Origin: Paracoccus marcusii
GTDB taxonomy: Bacteria; Pseudomonadota; Alphaproteobacteria; Rhodobacterales; Rhodobacteraceae
Assembly (NCBI RefSeq): GCF_028621715.1
Contig: NZ_CP117466.1
Location: 1-64,000 of the forward strand
Length of the DNA stretch: 64,000 bases
Direction: 5' to 3'
The position numbers and the translations under genes are program-made. Under the pieces are notes generated by a model. The model saw only the letters and a list, made by a program, of their open reading frames with translations. It was not told where the DNA came from and did not search any database. Numbering within the stretch: the stretch's first letter is position 1; each line of letters begins with the position of its first letter. This document shows, piece after piece, positions 29,803 to 38,614 of the stretch.

Positions 29803-31283
29803 CCGCCGATCGCCCGCAGCGCCCAGAACAGCGCCCCCGACAGGGCCGCCGCCGCCGGAACCGTGACGACCCAGGCCGCGCCGATGGTCAGCACATGCGA
29901 CCGGCGCACTAGCTTGCGGCGGCGACGCTCCTCGGGGGCGGTGCGGGGGCGTTCGGGGGCCTGCCCCTGCACGGCGCGGGCGCGGCGGGCCGCGTCCCAT
30001 TCGCGAAAGAAGCCCACCCCGAAGATCGCACCGACCGCGATGTGGGTCGAACTGACCGGCAGACCCAGCCAGCTGGCCAGGATCACCGTCAGCGCCGCCG
30101 ACAGCGACACGCAATAGGCACGCATGGGGTTCAGCTTGGTGATCTGGCTGCCGACCATGCGGATCAGCTTGGGTCCGAACAGGAACAGGCCAAAGGACAG
30201 GCCGAACGCCCCGATCAGCATCACCCAAAGCGGGATCGCCACGGCCTCGGCCGTGCCGCCCGATCCCAGGGCCTGCACGATGGCGGCCAGCGGCCCGACG
30301 GCATTGGCCACGTCATTGGCACCATGCGCAAAGGACAGCAGCGCGGCCGACACGACCAGCGGGATGCCGAACAGCACCTTGAGCGACTTGTTGCGGTTCT
30401 CCAGCCCGCGCGACTGGCGGCGGATAACCGGGATCATGACGACCCAGCAGACCAGGCCCAGCACCGCGCCGATCATCAGCGCCCCGGAAAAGGTCACGTC
30501 GACGATCCGGCTGAGACCCTTCAGCGCCAGGTAGGCCGCGAACGCGCCCGCCATGATGCCGATCAGGACCGGCACCCAGACGCGCGCGGCCGCGATCTTG
30601 TCGTCGCGATAGATGATGCGCGCCTTGATGAACCACAGGAAGGCCGCGGCGATCAGCCCGCCCAGCACCGGAGAGATCACCCAGCTGGCCGCGATGGTCG
30701 CCATCGTGGGCCAGTTGACCGCGCCGAACCCGGCCGCGGCGATGCCCGCGCCCATCACGCCGCCGACGATGGAATGGGTGGTGGAGACCGGCGCGCCGAT
30801 CCAGGTCGCCAGGTTCACCCACAGCGCAGATGACAGCAGCGCCGCCATCATCGCCCAGACGAAGATGCCGTCGGTCCCGATCGTCTGCGGATCGATGATC
30901 CCGCGAGAGATGGTGCTGACCACGTCGCCGCCCGCGATCAGGGCGCCCGCGGTCTCGAACACGGCGGCGATGGCGATGGCGCCCCCCATGGTCAGCGCAT
31001 TCGCGCCGACCGCCGGGCCCATGTTGTTCGCGACGTCGTTGGCGCCGATGTTCAGCGCCATGTAGGCGCCGAAGATCGCCGCGACCACGACGATCAGCGT
31101 GTTGTCGGTCTGTCCGAAGGCGACCATCGCCCCCAGCCCGGCCAGCAGCACGAAGGCCAGCGCGACGCCCGGCGCGACCAGCGGGCGCGCGACATAGGCG
31201 GTAGCGTTTTCCAGCGCCGAGAACCGCCCCAGGTCGCGGTCCAGCGTATCGAGATGTCGGGCTTCCAGGTCGTTTTGGGCCAT
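29799..31283 (-). CDS. inorganic phosphate transporter, PiT family
   Basis: A low-affinity ion-coupled phosphate carrier with 494 residues. It shows the two inverted PiT signature repeats, NIGANDVANNMGPAVGA (about 75-91) and FAHGANDVANAVGPLAA (about 320-336), with hydrophobic helices around them. The N-terminus is a cytoplasmic tail of about 40 residues. There is no linked pho gene and I see no obvious Pho box upstream. Confidence 0.92.
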   Translation of the reverse strand: MAQNDLEARHLDTLDRDLGRFSALENATAYVARPLVAPGVALAFVLLAGLGAMVAFGQTDNTLIVVVAAIFGAYMALNIGANDVANNMGPAVGANALTMGGAIAIAAVFETAGALIAGGDVVSTISRGIIDPQTIGTDGIFVWAMMAALLSSALWVNLATWIGAPVSTTHSIVGGVMGAGIAAAGFGAVNWPTMATIAASWVISPVLGGLIAAAFLWFIKARIIYRDDKIAAARVWVPVLIGIMAGAFAAYLALKGLSRIVDVTFSGALMIGAVLGLVCWVVMIPVIRRQSRGLENRNKSLKVLFGIPLVVSAALLSFAHGANDVANAVGPLAAIVQALGSGGTAEAVAIPLWVMLIGAFGLSFGLFLFGPKLIRMVGSQITKLNPMRAYCVSLSAALTVILASWLGLPVSSTHIAVGAIFGVGFFREWDAARRARAVQGQAPERPRTAPEERRRRKLVRRSHVLTIGAAWVVTVPAAAALSGALFWALRAIGG

Positions 31284-31391
31284 GATGTCCTCTGGTTGGC
31301 GCAGCGGGGGCCTAGGGCGAAACGGCGCTCAGCGCAAGCATTGCGGCGGTAGGGTGCCGATCCGAGCAGCAAAAAGCCGGGCCTGTGTGAA

Positions 31392-31405
31392 TGTAATCCT
31401 TTTCA
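31392..31405 (-). promoter_or_regulatory. LacI-type operator, copy 1
   Basis: TGTAATCCTTTTCA, read on the minus strand as TGAAAAGGATTACA, fits the shared motif TGAAA-N4-TTACA. It stands 21 bp (two helical turns) centre to centre from copy 2, 45-80 bases before the exported isomerase gene. Confidence 0.7.
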
Positions 31406-31412
31406 GACGGAA

Positions 31413-31426
31413 TGAAATCCATTACA
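31413..31426 (+). promoter_or_regulatory. LacI-type operator, copy 2
   Basis: TGAAATCCATTACA matches the same 14-bp motif. With copy 1 it makes an outer inverted repeat TGTAAT...ATTACA. Confidence 0.7.
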
Positions 31427-31470
31427 TCTGTGGACAACCCCCGGAGGAGCGGGGACCAGAGGAGAAGATC

Positions 31471-32322
31471 ATGACATTTGCAAGAACCGCCCTGATCGGT
31501 GGACTGGCCACGCTGGTGGCACCGATGGCGATGGCCCAGGATGCGGCCACGTCCGACCTGCCCATCGCGGTCCAGATGTATACGCTGCGCGACCACGGCA
31601 CGCTGGATGAACAGCTGGCCGCCGTCCAGGCGGCGGGCGTGACCGCGGTGGAGACCGTCGGCATGCAGGACAGCACCGCCGAGGACCTGTCGGCCAAACT
31701 GCAGGAATACGGGATCGAGGCGATCTCGACCCATGCCCAGCTGGCCGATCTGCGCGCCGACGCGCAGGCGGTGATCGATTTCAACAAGGCGATCGGCAAC
31801 GACGTCATCACCGTCCCCTATCTGGTCGAGGAGGACCGCCCTGCAGATGCCGCCGGCTGGACCGCCCTGGGCGAGGAGCTGGCCGCGCTCAGCGAGACGC
31901 TGCAGGCGGCGGACATGACGCTGGCCTATCACAACCACGATTTCGAGATGGTCGAGTTCGACGGCCGCACCGCGCTGGAGATCATGATGGAGGCCGCGGG
32001 CGAGGACGTCATGGCCGAGCTGGACCTGGCATGGGTCGCGCGCGGCGGGTTGGACCCGGTCGAGTATCTGGGCCGTTTCGACGACCGCGTCTTTGCGATC
32101 CACGCCAAGGACAACGCCCCCGAGGGCGAGGCCGAGGACGAGCGGGGCTTCAAGGCGCTTGGCGAAGGCACGCTGGACTGGGCTGCGATCCTGCCAGCCG
32201 CCGAGGAGGCCGGCGCGCAGTGGTACATCATCGAGCATGACCAGCCCTTGGACGCCGCCGAGGTCGTGATGACCGGTGCCACCTTCCTGACGGAAAACCT
32301 GCCGGACAGCGCCACGCGCTGA
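31471..32322 (+). CDS. exported sugar isomerase/epimerase (TIM barrel, AP-endonuclease-2 fold)
   Basis: A 283-residue protein with a Sec signal peptide (MTFARTALIGGLATLVAPMAMA, cleaved before QDAAT). The xylose-isomerase-like barrel then contains VQMYTLRDHG, DMTLAYHNHDFEM, AELDLAWVARGG, FAIHAKDN and WYIIEHDQ, whose acidic and His residues form the usual metal site. Secretion of this fold is unusual; the mature enzyme should act in the periplasm. GAGGAGA precedes the ATG at 31471; the reading frame upstream to 31282 covers the operator region and is not coding. Two operator copies control it. Substrate inferred to be a 3-keto or other modified hexose. Confidence 0.82.
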   Translation: MTFARTALIGGLATLVAPMAMAQDAATSDLPIAVQMYTLRDHGTLDEQLAAVQAAGVTAVETVGMQDSTAEDLSAKLQEYGIEAISTHAQLADLRADAQAVIDFNKAIGNDVITVPYLVEEDRPADAAGWTALGEELAALSETLQAADMTLAYHNHDFEMVEFDGRTALEIMMEAAGEDVMAELDLAWVARGGLDPVEYLGRFDDRVFAIHAKDNAPEGEAEDERGFKALGEGTLDWAAILPAAEEAGAQWYIIEHDQPLDAAEVVMTGATFLTENLPDSATR

Positions 32323-32347
32323 ACCCTCCCTGCCGGACAGGTTGACT

Positions 32348-32377
32348 GGGGCCGCGACATCGTCGCGGCCCCTTTTT
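32348..32377 (+). terminator. strong rho-independent terminator
   Basis: GGGGCCGCGAC-atc-GTCGCGGCCCC is a perfect 11-bp stem followed by TTTTT, 26 bases after the stop of the exported isomerase. Confidence 0.9.
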
Positions 32378-32437
32378 CCGTGTCGCGATGCCGGGTGGCG
32401 ATGCCGGGGCCCGCCGCGGGGGGCGGACCCGGCCGGA

Positions 32438-33196
32438 TCACATCGGGCGGACCCAGATGTTGCGGAAGCTGACATCCGCGTCATGGTCCTGCAGCTGGAT
32501 CGGCGCGCAGTCATGCGCCTCGTAGGCCGGATAGCCGATCCATTCGGTCACACCCTGGATCTGGGCGTGGTTCTGCACCACAACGCCGTTGTGCAGGACG
32601 GTGATATGGGCCGGACGGCGCAGCGCGCCTTCGTCCGAAAAGATCGGCGCCTGGAAGATGATGTCGTAGGTCTGCCATTCTTCCGGTGCGCGCGAGGCGT
32701 TCACCAGCGGCAGGTGCTGCTTGTAGATCGACCCCGCCTGCCCGTTCGCATAGGTCGGGTTCTCGAAGCTGTCCAGAACCTGCACCTCATAGCGGCTCTG
32801 CAGGAAGATGCCGCTGTTGCCGCGGTCCTGGCTGTCATGCCCTTCGTTGTTCGGCGGAGAGCGCCATTCGACATGCAGCTGCACGTCGCAGAAGCTTTCC
32901 GTGGTGCGGATGTCGCCCGATCCGCGCGCGACGCGCATCGCGCCGTCCTCGACGACCCACTCGGCGGCGCCGCCGTTCACGGATTCCCACCCGTCCAGGT
33001 TCGTCCCGTCGAACAGCACGACCGCGTCCGACGGCGGCTCGCCAGCGGGGGTCTGGACCAGCCGCGGCTCGGGGCCCGCGATCTCGGTCACGCGGGACTG
33101 GGCCTGGCGTTCCTCGCGGGTCGGCTCGGGGGCGTCCTGGGCCAAGGTGGGGGCGGCCAACGCCAGCAGCGCGGCCATCGATGTCATCAGTTTCAT
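32438..33196 (-). CDS. exported DUF1080 protein (3-keto-disaccharide hydrolase family)
   Basis: A 252-residue protein with a Sec signal (MKLMTSMAALLALAAPTLA-Q). The concanavalin-like PF06439 domain follows from about residue 58: VVLFDGTNLDGWESVNGG, SFCDVQLHVEWRSP, NSGIFLQSRYEVQVLDSF, EEWQTYDIIFQAP. Described members cleave glycosides whose sugar has first been oxidised to the 3-keto form. The ATG at 33196 follows AAAGGAC; the frame upstream to 33256 is not needed. It is the last gene of the unit starting at 36521, after the flavoprotein that could supply the 3-keto substrate. Confidence 0.85.
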   Translation of the reverse strand: MKLMTSMAALLALAAPTLAQDAPEPTREERQAQSRVTEIAGPEPRLVQTPAGEPPSDAVVLFDGTNLDGWESVNGGAAEWVVEDGAMRVARGSGDIRTTESFCDVQLHVEWRSPPNNEGHDSQDRGNSGIFLQSRYEVQVLDSFENPTYANGQAGSIYKQHLPLVNASRAPEEWQTYDIIFQAPIFSDEGALRRPAHITVLHNGVVVQNHAQIQGVTEWIGYPAYEAHDCAPIQLQDHDADVSFRNIWVRPM

Positions 33197-33252
33197 GGCA
33201 ATGTCCTTTGCGAAAGAATGCGGCCCCGGACATGCCGGGGCCGTTGGCGGGA

Positions 33253-33897
33253 TCACGTGGCCCAGGCCGGGCCGCCGTCGTATTCCAGATCGCCGATGTA
33301 CTCGCCCGGCACCGGCTCATAGCGCAGCACCTGCGTCGCACCGACTTCGGAGGTGAAGAATCCGAACAGCGTCAGCTGCTGGATCGGCGTGAACCAGTGC
33401 AGCGCCGGCAGGTCCGCCTCGGTCTGGGCCTGCGCGGTGGCCGCGGTGTCGGCCGACTGCTGCTGGTCGCGGGCCTGGATGCGCATCTCCTCCTTGGCTT
33501 GGGCCACGACGGCAGCCTGGGCGCTGGCGGCGACCATGGCCTCCTGCAGCATCTGCTGGCGCTCCTCGGCGGTCAGGTCCTCGAACGGCTTGCCGAATTG
33601 TGCCTGGGCCTCGGATTTCAGCGTGTCGATGCTGTCGCGGAACGCCGCCTGCTCCTCGGCGTCATAGCAGTCGCTGACGAACTGGGTCATGAAGGCGCCG
33701 ACGCCCGCGTCCTTGGCGCCCGGCGTGTCAGTGGCGGGAATGATCGTCTCGGCCACCTCGTCCAGAAAGGCCGCATCCTCGGGGGTGAAGAGGTTCTCTC
33801 CGGTCTCGGTCGGGACATAGGCCATCACCCGGCCCGCACCCAGCATGGCCGTCCCGGTGACGGCGGCGATCATCGTCAAAAGGTCGCGACGGTTCAT
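33253..33897 (-). CDS. Tat-exported small subunit of a GMC dehydrogenase (gluconate 2-dehydrogenase subunit 3 family)
   Basis: The protein has 214 residues. A twin-arginine signal peptide (MNRRDLLTMIAAVTGTAML, cleavage near RVMA-Y) is followed by a helical domain with FTPEDAAFLDEVAETIIPATDTPGA, the family hallmark. A Gln/Ala-rich helix (about 130-180) and WFTPIQQLTLFGFFTSEVG complete it. In characterised systems this subunit carries its folded flavoprotein partner through the Tat pore. The ATG shares its A with the TGA of the GMC gene (TGATG). The longer frame to 34263 is a shadow. Confidence 0.88.
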   Translation of the reverse strand: MNRRDLLTMIAAVTGTAMLGAGRVMAYVPTETGENLFTPEDAAFLDEVAETIIPATDTPGAKDAGVGAFMTQFVSDCYDAEEQAAFRDSIDTLKSEAQAQFGKPFEDLTAEERQQMLQEAMVAASAQAAVVAQAKEEMRIQARDQQQSADTAATAQAQTEADLPALHWFTPIQQLTLFGFFTSEVGATQVLRYEPVPGEYIGDLEYDGGPAWAT

Positions 33898-35585
33898 CAC
33901 AGATCTCCGTTCTTGAGGGCTTTGACGGCGTGATCCGCCGCACGCGCGGTCAGCGCCATGTAGGTCAGCGACGGGTTCACGCAGCTGGCCGAGGTCATGC
34001 AGGCCCCGTCCGTCACATAGACGTTCGGCGCATCCCAGACCTGGTTGTCGCCGTTCAGGACCGAGGTCTTCGGATCGCGGCCCATGCGTGCCGTGCCCAT
34101 CTCGTGGATGCCCATGCCGGGGGCATAGTCGCGGTCGACTGGCTTGACGTCCTTGACGCCGGCGGCCTCCAGGATGTCGACGGCGTCCTGCTTCATGTCC
34201 TCGCGCATGCGCATCTCGTTCTCGCGCAGGTCGACGCTGACGGACAGGACCGGCAGGCCCCACTTGTCCGTCGTGCCCCGGTCAAGCGAGATGGCGTTGT
34301 CGTGATAGGGCAGCATCTCGCCAAAGCCGGTCATGCCGATGGTCCAGTTGCCCGGCGTCGACAGGGCCTGCTTCAGGTCCGCACCGATGTTCAGTTCGGC
34401 GATGTCGCGCTGCCATCCCTGGCGGCTGGCCGATCCCTGATAGCCGAAACCGCGGGTATAGGGCCGCTCCTCGCCGTCGATATTGCGGAAACGCGGGATG
34501 TAGAAGCCCGCCGGACGGCGCCCGAAGTAGTACTTGTCGTCGAACCCCTCGACCCGGCCCTCGGCGCCGACGCGGAAATGGTGGTCCATGACGTTGTGGC
34601 CCAGCTCGCCCGACGACGACCCCAGACCGCCTTCCCAGACATCGGTGGCCGAGTTCATCAGCACCCAGGTCGAATTGAAGCTGGAGGCGTTCAGGAACAC
34701 CACGTCGGCGGTGTACTCATAGGTCATGTTCGTCTCGGCATCGATGATCTCGACCCCGGTCGCGCGCTTGCGGTCCTTATCATACAGAACCTCCTTGACG
34801 ATCGAGAACGGTCGCAGCGTCAGGTTGCCCGTGGCCATCGCGGCGGGCAGCGTCGCGGACTGGGTGCTGAAATAGGCGCCATAGGGGCAGCCCAGCCAGC
34901 ACTTGTTGCGATACTGACAGGCGACGCGGTTCTGGTCGGGCAGTGCCTCGGTGATGTTGGCCACGCGGCTGTTGATCAGGTACCGCTTGCCGCCAAAGGC
35001 GTTGCGCAGGCGTGCGGCCACGTCCTTTTCGACGATGTTCAGCGGGATGGGCGGCAGGAACTGCCCGTCGGGCAGGATGTCCAGCCCCTCGTTCGTCCCC
35101 GAGATGCCGGCAAAGCGTTCGGCATGATCGTACCACGGCGCGATGTCGGCATAGCGGATCGGCCAGTCGGTCGCGATCCCCTCGCGTTCGTTGGCGGTGA
35201 AGTCGGTGTCCGAGAAGCGATAGGACTGGCGACCCCACATCAGGCTGCGCCCACCGACGTGATAGCCCCGGAACCAGTCAAAGCGCTTGGCCTCGACATA
35301 GGGATTCTCCTGCTCGTTGGCCCACATGCCGAAGGTCTGCTCGTTCAGGGGATAGTCGCGCGACAGGACGGGATAGTTGTCCTTCATCTCCATGGTCGCG
35401 GTGCCGCGGTGGGGATAGTCCCAGGCCTCCTTGTCGGCGTTCACATAGTCGGTCAGATGCTCGATGTTGCGGCCGCGCTCCAGCATCAGGACCTTCAGGC
35501 CCTTCTCCGTCAGCTCCTTGGCGGCCCACCCGCCGCTGATGCCCGATCCGACGACGATTGCGTCGTAATGCATGTTGTCTGCCAT
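33897..35585 (-). CDS. GMC family FAD oxidoreductase (glycoside 3-dehydrogenase-like large subunit)
   Basis: A flavin dehydrogenase of 562 residues. The FAD motif is VVGSGISGGWAAKELTEKG (about 11-30), with VGGRSLMWGRQ and the catalytic region GMGIHEMGTARMG (His near 488) followed by SASCVNPSLTYMALTARAADHAV (Asn near 533). There is no signal peptide of its own; export with the Tat-signal small subunit encoded next is expected. The large/small pairing resembles lactose or glucoside 3-dehydrogenase (LacA/LacB type) and gluconate 2-dehydrogenase. A cytochrome c subunit, often third in such complexes, is not encoded nearby. AAAGGAA precedes the ATG. Confidence 0.88.
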   Translation of the reverse strand: MADNMHYDAIVVGSGISGGWAAKELTEKGLKVLMLERGRNIEHLTDYVNADKEAWDYPHRGTATMEMKDNYPVLSRDYPLNEQTFGMWANEQENPYVEAKRFDWFRGYHVGGRSLMWGRQSYRFSDTDFTANEREGIATDWPIRYADIAPWYDHAERFAGISGTNEGLDILPDGQFLPPIPLNIVEKDVAARLRNAFGGKRYLINSRVANITEALPDQNRVACQYRNKCWLGCPYGAYFSTQSATLPAAMATGNLTLRPFSIVKEVLYDKDRKRATGVEIIDAETNMTYEYTADVVFLNASSFNSTWVLMNSATDVWEGGLGSSSGELGHNVMDHHFRVGAEGRVEGFDDKYYFGRRPAGFYIPRFRNIDGEERPYTRGFGYQGSASRQGWQRDIAELNIGADLKQALSTPGNWTIGMTGFGEMLPYHDNAISLDRGTTDKWGLPVLSVSVDLRENEMRMREDMKQDAVDILEAAGVKDVKPVDRDYAPGMGIHEMGTARMGRDPKTSVLNGDNQVWDAPNVYVTDGACMTSASCVNPSLTYMALTARAADHAVKALKNGDL

Positions 35586-35618
35586 CTGGCGTTCCTTTCT
35601 AGAAATTGCTTGAGGCGT

Positions 35619-36521
35619 TCAGACGTCGCAGGTCAGCACCGCGTCGCGCAGCGATGCGGCGGCGGCCTGCGGGGCGGGGTCGCGCGGGATGAATTCCTGC
35701 GCCACCCAACCCTGATAGCCCGTGTCCCGGATCGCCCTGCAGATCGCGGGATAGTTCAGTTCCTGACTGTCGTCAGGGTCGTTGCGGCCGGGATTGCCGG
35801 CGGTGTGGTAATGCCCGAACCAGCGATGGTCGCGCATGATGGTGCGGATCACGTCGCCCTCCATGATCTGCATGTGGTAGATGTCATAGAGCAACTTGAA
35901 CTGCGGGCTTTGCAGCCGTTCGCACAGCGCCACGCCCCATGCGCTGCGGTCGCACATGTAATCGGGATGATTGACGCGGCTGTTCAGCAGCTCCATCTGC
36001 AGCACGACCCCGGCGTCGCGGGCGGCAGGCAGGATGCGCGACAGGCCCTCGGCGCAATGGCGCAGGCCGTCTTCGTCGGACATGCCCCTGCGGTTGCCGC
36101 TGAAGCAGATCAGGTTCACATGCCCCGCCTCCGCGACCAGCGGGATGTGACGCAGATAACGTTCGGTCAGTTCGTCGTGGTTGGCGGGGTCCGCCCAGCC
36201 ATCCTCCAAGCTGATCTCGGCGCCGTTGCACATCGAACTGGCCAGCCCGTGTTCGGCCAGCACCGGCCAGTCGTCCGGACCGCACAGGTCGATCGCGCCC
36301 AGGCCGGTCTGGCGGGCCAGCTGGCACAGGTCGGCCAGCGGCAGGTCGCCAAAGGTCCAGCGCGCCACGGAATGGTTGATGTTGCCCTGCAGCCCCGCAG
36401 GCTGCGCATCCTGGGCCATCAGGGGCACCGCCCCCAGCCCCGCCCCAAGCGCCGCAAGGCCGCTGGCGCCGTGAAACAGTCCGCGCCGGGTCATGGTCGC
36501 GCGTTCCGACAGATCGGTCAT
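35619..36521 (-). CDS. Tat-exported hydroxypyruvate-isomerase-like TIM-barrel protein
   Basis: A 300-residue protein whose N-terminus holds TMTRRGLFHGASGLAALGAG and a hydrophobic run ending VPLMAQDA, a clear twin-arginine signal. The barrel follows with DLCGPDDWPVLAEHGL, VNLICFSGNRRG, VLQMELLNSRVNHPDYMC, FKLLYDIYHMQIMEGD, YHTAGNPGRND and WVAQEFIP, the metal-site pattern of hydroxypyruvate isomerase-like epimerases. The ATG at 36521 has GGGAGG 6 bases upstream; a second in-frame ATG at 36494 would still keep the RR motif. First gene of the exported-enzyme unit, with an operator 50 bases upstream. Confidence 0.85.
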   Translation of the reverse strand: MTDLSERATMTRRGLFHGASGLAALGAGLGAVPLMAQDAQPAGLQGNINHSVARWTFGDLPLADLCQLARQTGLGAIDLCGPDDWPVLAEHGLASSMCNGAEISLEDGWADPANHDELTERYLRHIPLVAEAGHVNLICFSGNRRGMSDEDGLRHCAEGLSRILPAARDAGVVLQMELLNSRVNHPDYMCDRSAWGVALCERLQSPQFKLLYDIYHMQIMEGDVIRTIMRDHRWFGHYHTAGNPGRNDPDDSQELNYPAICRAIRDTGYQGWVAQEFIPRDPAPQAAAASLRDAVLTCDV

Positions 36522-36570
36522 GGTTATCCTCCCTTTGATGCAGGCCCCGGTCACGCCCTCGGGCGAAATA

Positions 36571-36584
36571 TGAAACCGTTTACA
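36571..36584 (+). promoter_or_regulatory. LacI-type operator, copy 3
   Basis: TGAAACCGTTTACA, matching the five-copy motif, 50 bases upstream of the Tat-exported isomerase gene and inside a longer GAAAT...TTTC palindrome. It shows that this gene starts its own transcription unit. Confidence 0.75.
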
Positions 36585-36622
36585 TTTCGGGGCGGAACGA
36601 CCCCCTCCTCCGGGGTCGGAAT

Positions 36623-36648
36623 GCGGCGCGGGTCACATCCCGCGCCGC
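36623..36648 (-). terminator. hairpin after the ABC transporter operon
   Basis: GCGGCGCGGG and CCCGCGCCGC form a perfect 10-bp stem with a 6-base loop, 8 bases after the substrate-binding protein gene on the minus strand. No T-run follows. It lies between that gene and operator copy 3. Confidence 0.5.
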
Positions 36649-36655
36649 GTCGTCG

Positions 36656-37591
36656 TCAGTACGGGCTGTCTTCGAAATAGAAGCTCTCGGCGTTCTCCGG
36701 GGTGATCAGCTCGGAGGCGATGATGAATTCGCCCGACATGGGCGCACCGGAGGTCAGACCCAAAGCGGTCATCTCGATCGCGGTCGAGATCATCGCCGGC
36801 GGATAGGTCACGTTCACCGGAACCGTCGGATCGCCGTCCTGGATGCGCTGGACCATCTCCTTCATCCCGGCGCCGCCGACGACGAACATCTCCTCGGTGC
36901 GGCCGGCTTGGTCGATGGCCGCCAGCGCGCCCACGGCCATGTCGTCATCCGCCGCCCAGACCGCATCGATCTCGGGGAAGCGCGACAGCCAATCCTGCAT
37001 TAGGTTGAAGGCCGTGTCGCGGTTCCAATTGCCGTGATCCATGGCCAGCACCTCGATGCCCGACCCTTCCAGCGCAGCCTCGAAACCCGCCACTCGCTCG
37101 TTGTCGACGGTGGAGGCGATGCCGCGCATCACGACGACCTTGGCGCCCTCGTCCAGGGTATCGGCGAAATACTGGCCTGCGGTGCGGCCGAAGCTGTCGT
37201 TGTCGCCTGCGACATACAGGTTCTCGATGCCCTCCTGGGCCAGGCCGCGGTCGACGACGGTGACCCAGACGCCGCTGTCGGCGATGCGCTGGATCGGGCC
37301 GGTCAGGGGCTCGGATTCGAAGGGCAGGACGACCAGTGCGTCGATGCCGCGGGTGGCCACCATGTCCTCAAGGTCCGACACCTGCTGCCCGGGATCGGAG
37401 GTCGTGGTCAGCACGAATTCCAGATCGGGGTTCGCCTCGGACAGCCGCGCGACGGTGCGTTCGGCGTGAAAGTTCAGCGCCCCCGCCCAGCCATGCGTCG
37501 CCGCCGGGATCGAGATGCCGATGGTTTCCGACAGCGCCGGGACAGCGGTCAGGCCCATCAGGGCGGTCGTGGCAATCAGGGTCTTTCTCAT
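36656..37591 (-). CDS. sugar ABC transporter substrate-binding protein
   Basis: Periplasmic binding protein of the ribose/galactose type (PBP1 fold), 311 residues. The signal peptide MRKTLIATTALMGLTAVPALS is followed by ETIGISIPAATHGWAGALNFHAE and two Rossmann-like lobes (GIDALVVLPFESEPLTG, VTVVDRGL, VVVMRGIASTVDNERVAGF, IDAVWAADDDMAVGAL). The ATG at 37591 has GGAGG upstream; an upstream in-frame start is not supported. It is the last gene of the transporter unit. Confidence 0.92.
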   Translation of the reverse strand: MRKTLIATTALMGLTAVPALSETIGISIPAATHGWAGALNFHAERTVARLSEANPDLEFVLTTTSDPGQQVSDLEDMVATRGIDALVVLPFESEPLTGPIQRIADSGVWVTVVDRGLAQEGIENLYVAGDNDSFGRTAGQYFADTLDEGAKVVVMRGIASTVDNERVAGFEAALEGSGIEVLAMDHGNWNRDTAFNLMQDWLSRFPEIDAVWAADDDMAVGALAAIDQAGRTEEMFVVGGAGMKEMVQRIQDGDPTVPVNVTYPPAMISTAIEMTALGLTSGAPMSGEFIIASELITPENAESFYFEDSPY

Positions 37592-37618
37592 GGTGTTTAC
37601 TCCTCCCACAGGTGAAAA

Positions 37619-38614
37619 TCAGCGTGCGGCGCCGGTGTTTCGCTGCAGCACGACGGCAAGGATGATGACGACGCCCTGGATGGCACCGTTCAGATAGGGG
37701 CTGACGAAGTCAGTCAGGTTCAGCAGGTTGCCGATCAGCGACAGGATCAGGACCCCCACGACCGTGCCCCATACCCGGCCGAAGCCGCCCTTCAGCAGGG
37801 TGCCGCCGATGATCACTGCGGCGATCGCCTCCAGTTCCCACAGCAGGCCCGTGGTGGCGGATGCCGATCCAAGGCGCGGCACGTACATCACGACCGCGAT
37901 GCCGACCAGCGTGCCCAGCAGGACATAGGTCATCAACCGCACCCGCAGCACCGCGACCGAGGAATAGCGCGCGACCTTCTCGTTCGAACCGATGGCGGCG
38001 CAGTGGCGACCGAAGGCGGTGTGGCGCATGGTGATCTCTCCCAGGATCGCCAGCACGGCAAAGACGATGATGGGCCAGCTGATCCCCAAGATGCCCTCGT
38101 AGTAGACGGGGCGGTACAGCTCGCGCATCTCATAGCCCAAGGACAGCGTGCCGCCGTCGGCCAGCCAGGTCACGAGGCTGCGATAGATGCCCATCGTGCC
38201 CAAGGTCAGAATGAACGCCTCGATGCCGGCGCGGGTGATCAGGATGCCGTTGATGAAGCCCGCGGCCAGTCCCGTGAACAGCGCCAGCGCAATGCCGATC
38301 AGGATGACGGGCAGCCCGCCGCCCATGCTTTCGGTCAGCATGTTCATCACCAGGATCATCAGCCCGGCGACAAAGGCCGCCATCGACCCGACGGACAGGT
38401 CCAGCCCGCCCGCGGTGATGACGAAGGTCATGCCGATGGCGATGATGCCGATGAAGGCCGACCGCGCCAGGACGTTCGTGATGTTGGCAAAGCTGAGGAA
38501 GTTCGGGTTCAGCGCCATGCCGATCAGGACCAGCACGATCAGCGCCACGATGGGCGCGACGACGGCCAGATTGACCCTGGGACGCCGGGTCGGGGCGGTG
38601 GTTGCCATACTCAT
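37619..38614 (-). CDS. sugar ABC transporter permease (RbsC family)
   Basis: A 331-residue inner-membrane permease with about eight to ten helices. The conserved ITAGGLDLSVGSMAAF segment and the GRHCAAIGSNEKVARYSS loop, which contacts the ATPase, are present, with GGTLLKGGFGRVWGTVVGVLI near the end. The start overlaps the ATPase stop as ATGA. Confidence 0.93.
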   Translation of the reverse strand: MSMATTAPTRRPRVNLAVVAPIVALIVLVLIGMALNPNFLSFANITNVLARSAFIGIIAIGMTFVITAGGLDLSVGSMAAFVAGLMILVMNMLTESMGGGLPVILIGIALALFTGLAAGFINGILITRAGIEAFILTLGTMGIYRSLVTWLADGGTLSLGYEMRELYRPVYYEGILGISWPIIVFAVLAILGEITMRHTAFGRHCAAIGSNEKVARYSSVAVLRVRLMTYVLLGTLVGIAVVMYVPRLGSASATTGLLWELEAIAAVIIGGTLLKGGFGRVWGTVVGVLILSLIGNLLNLTDFVSPYLNGAIQGVVIILAVVLQRNTGAAR

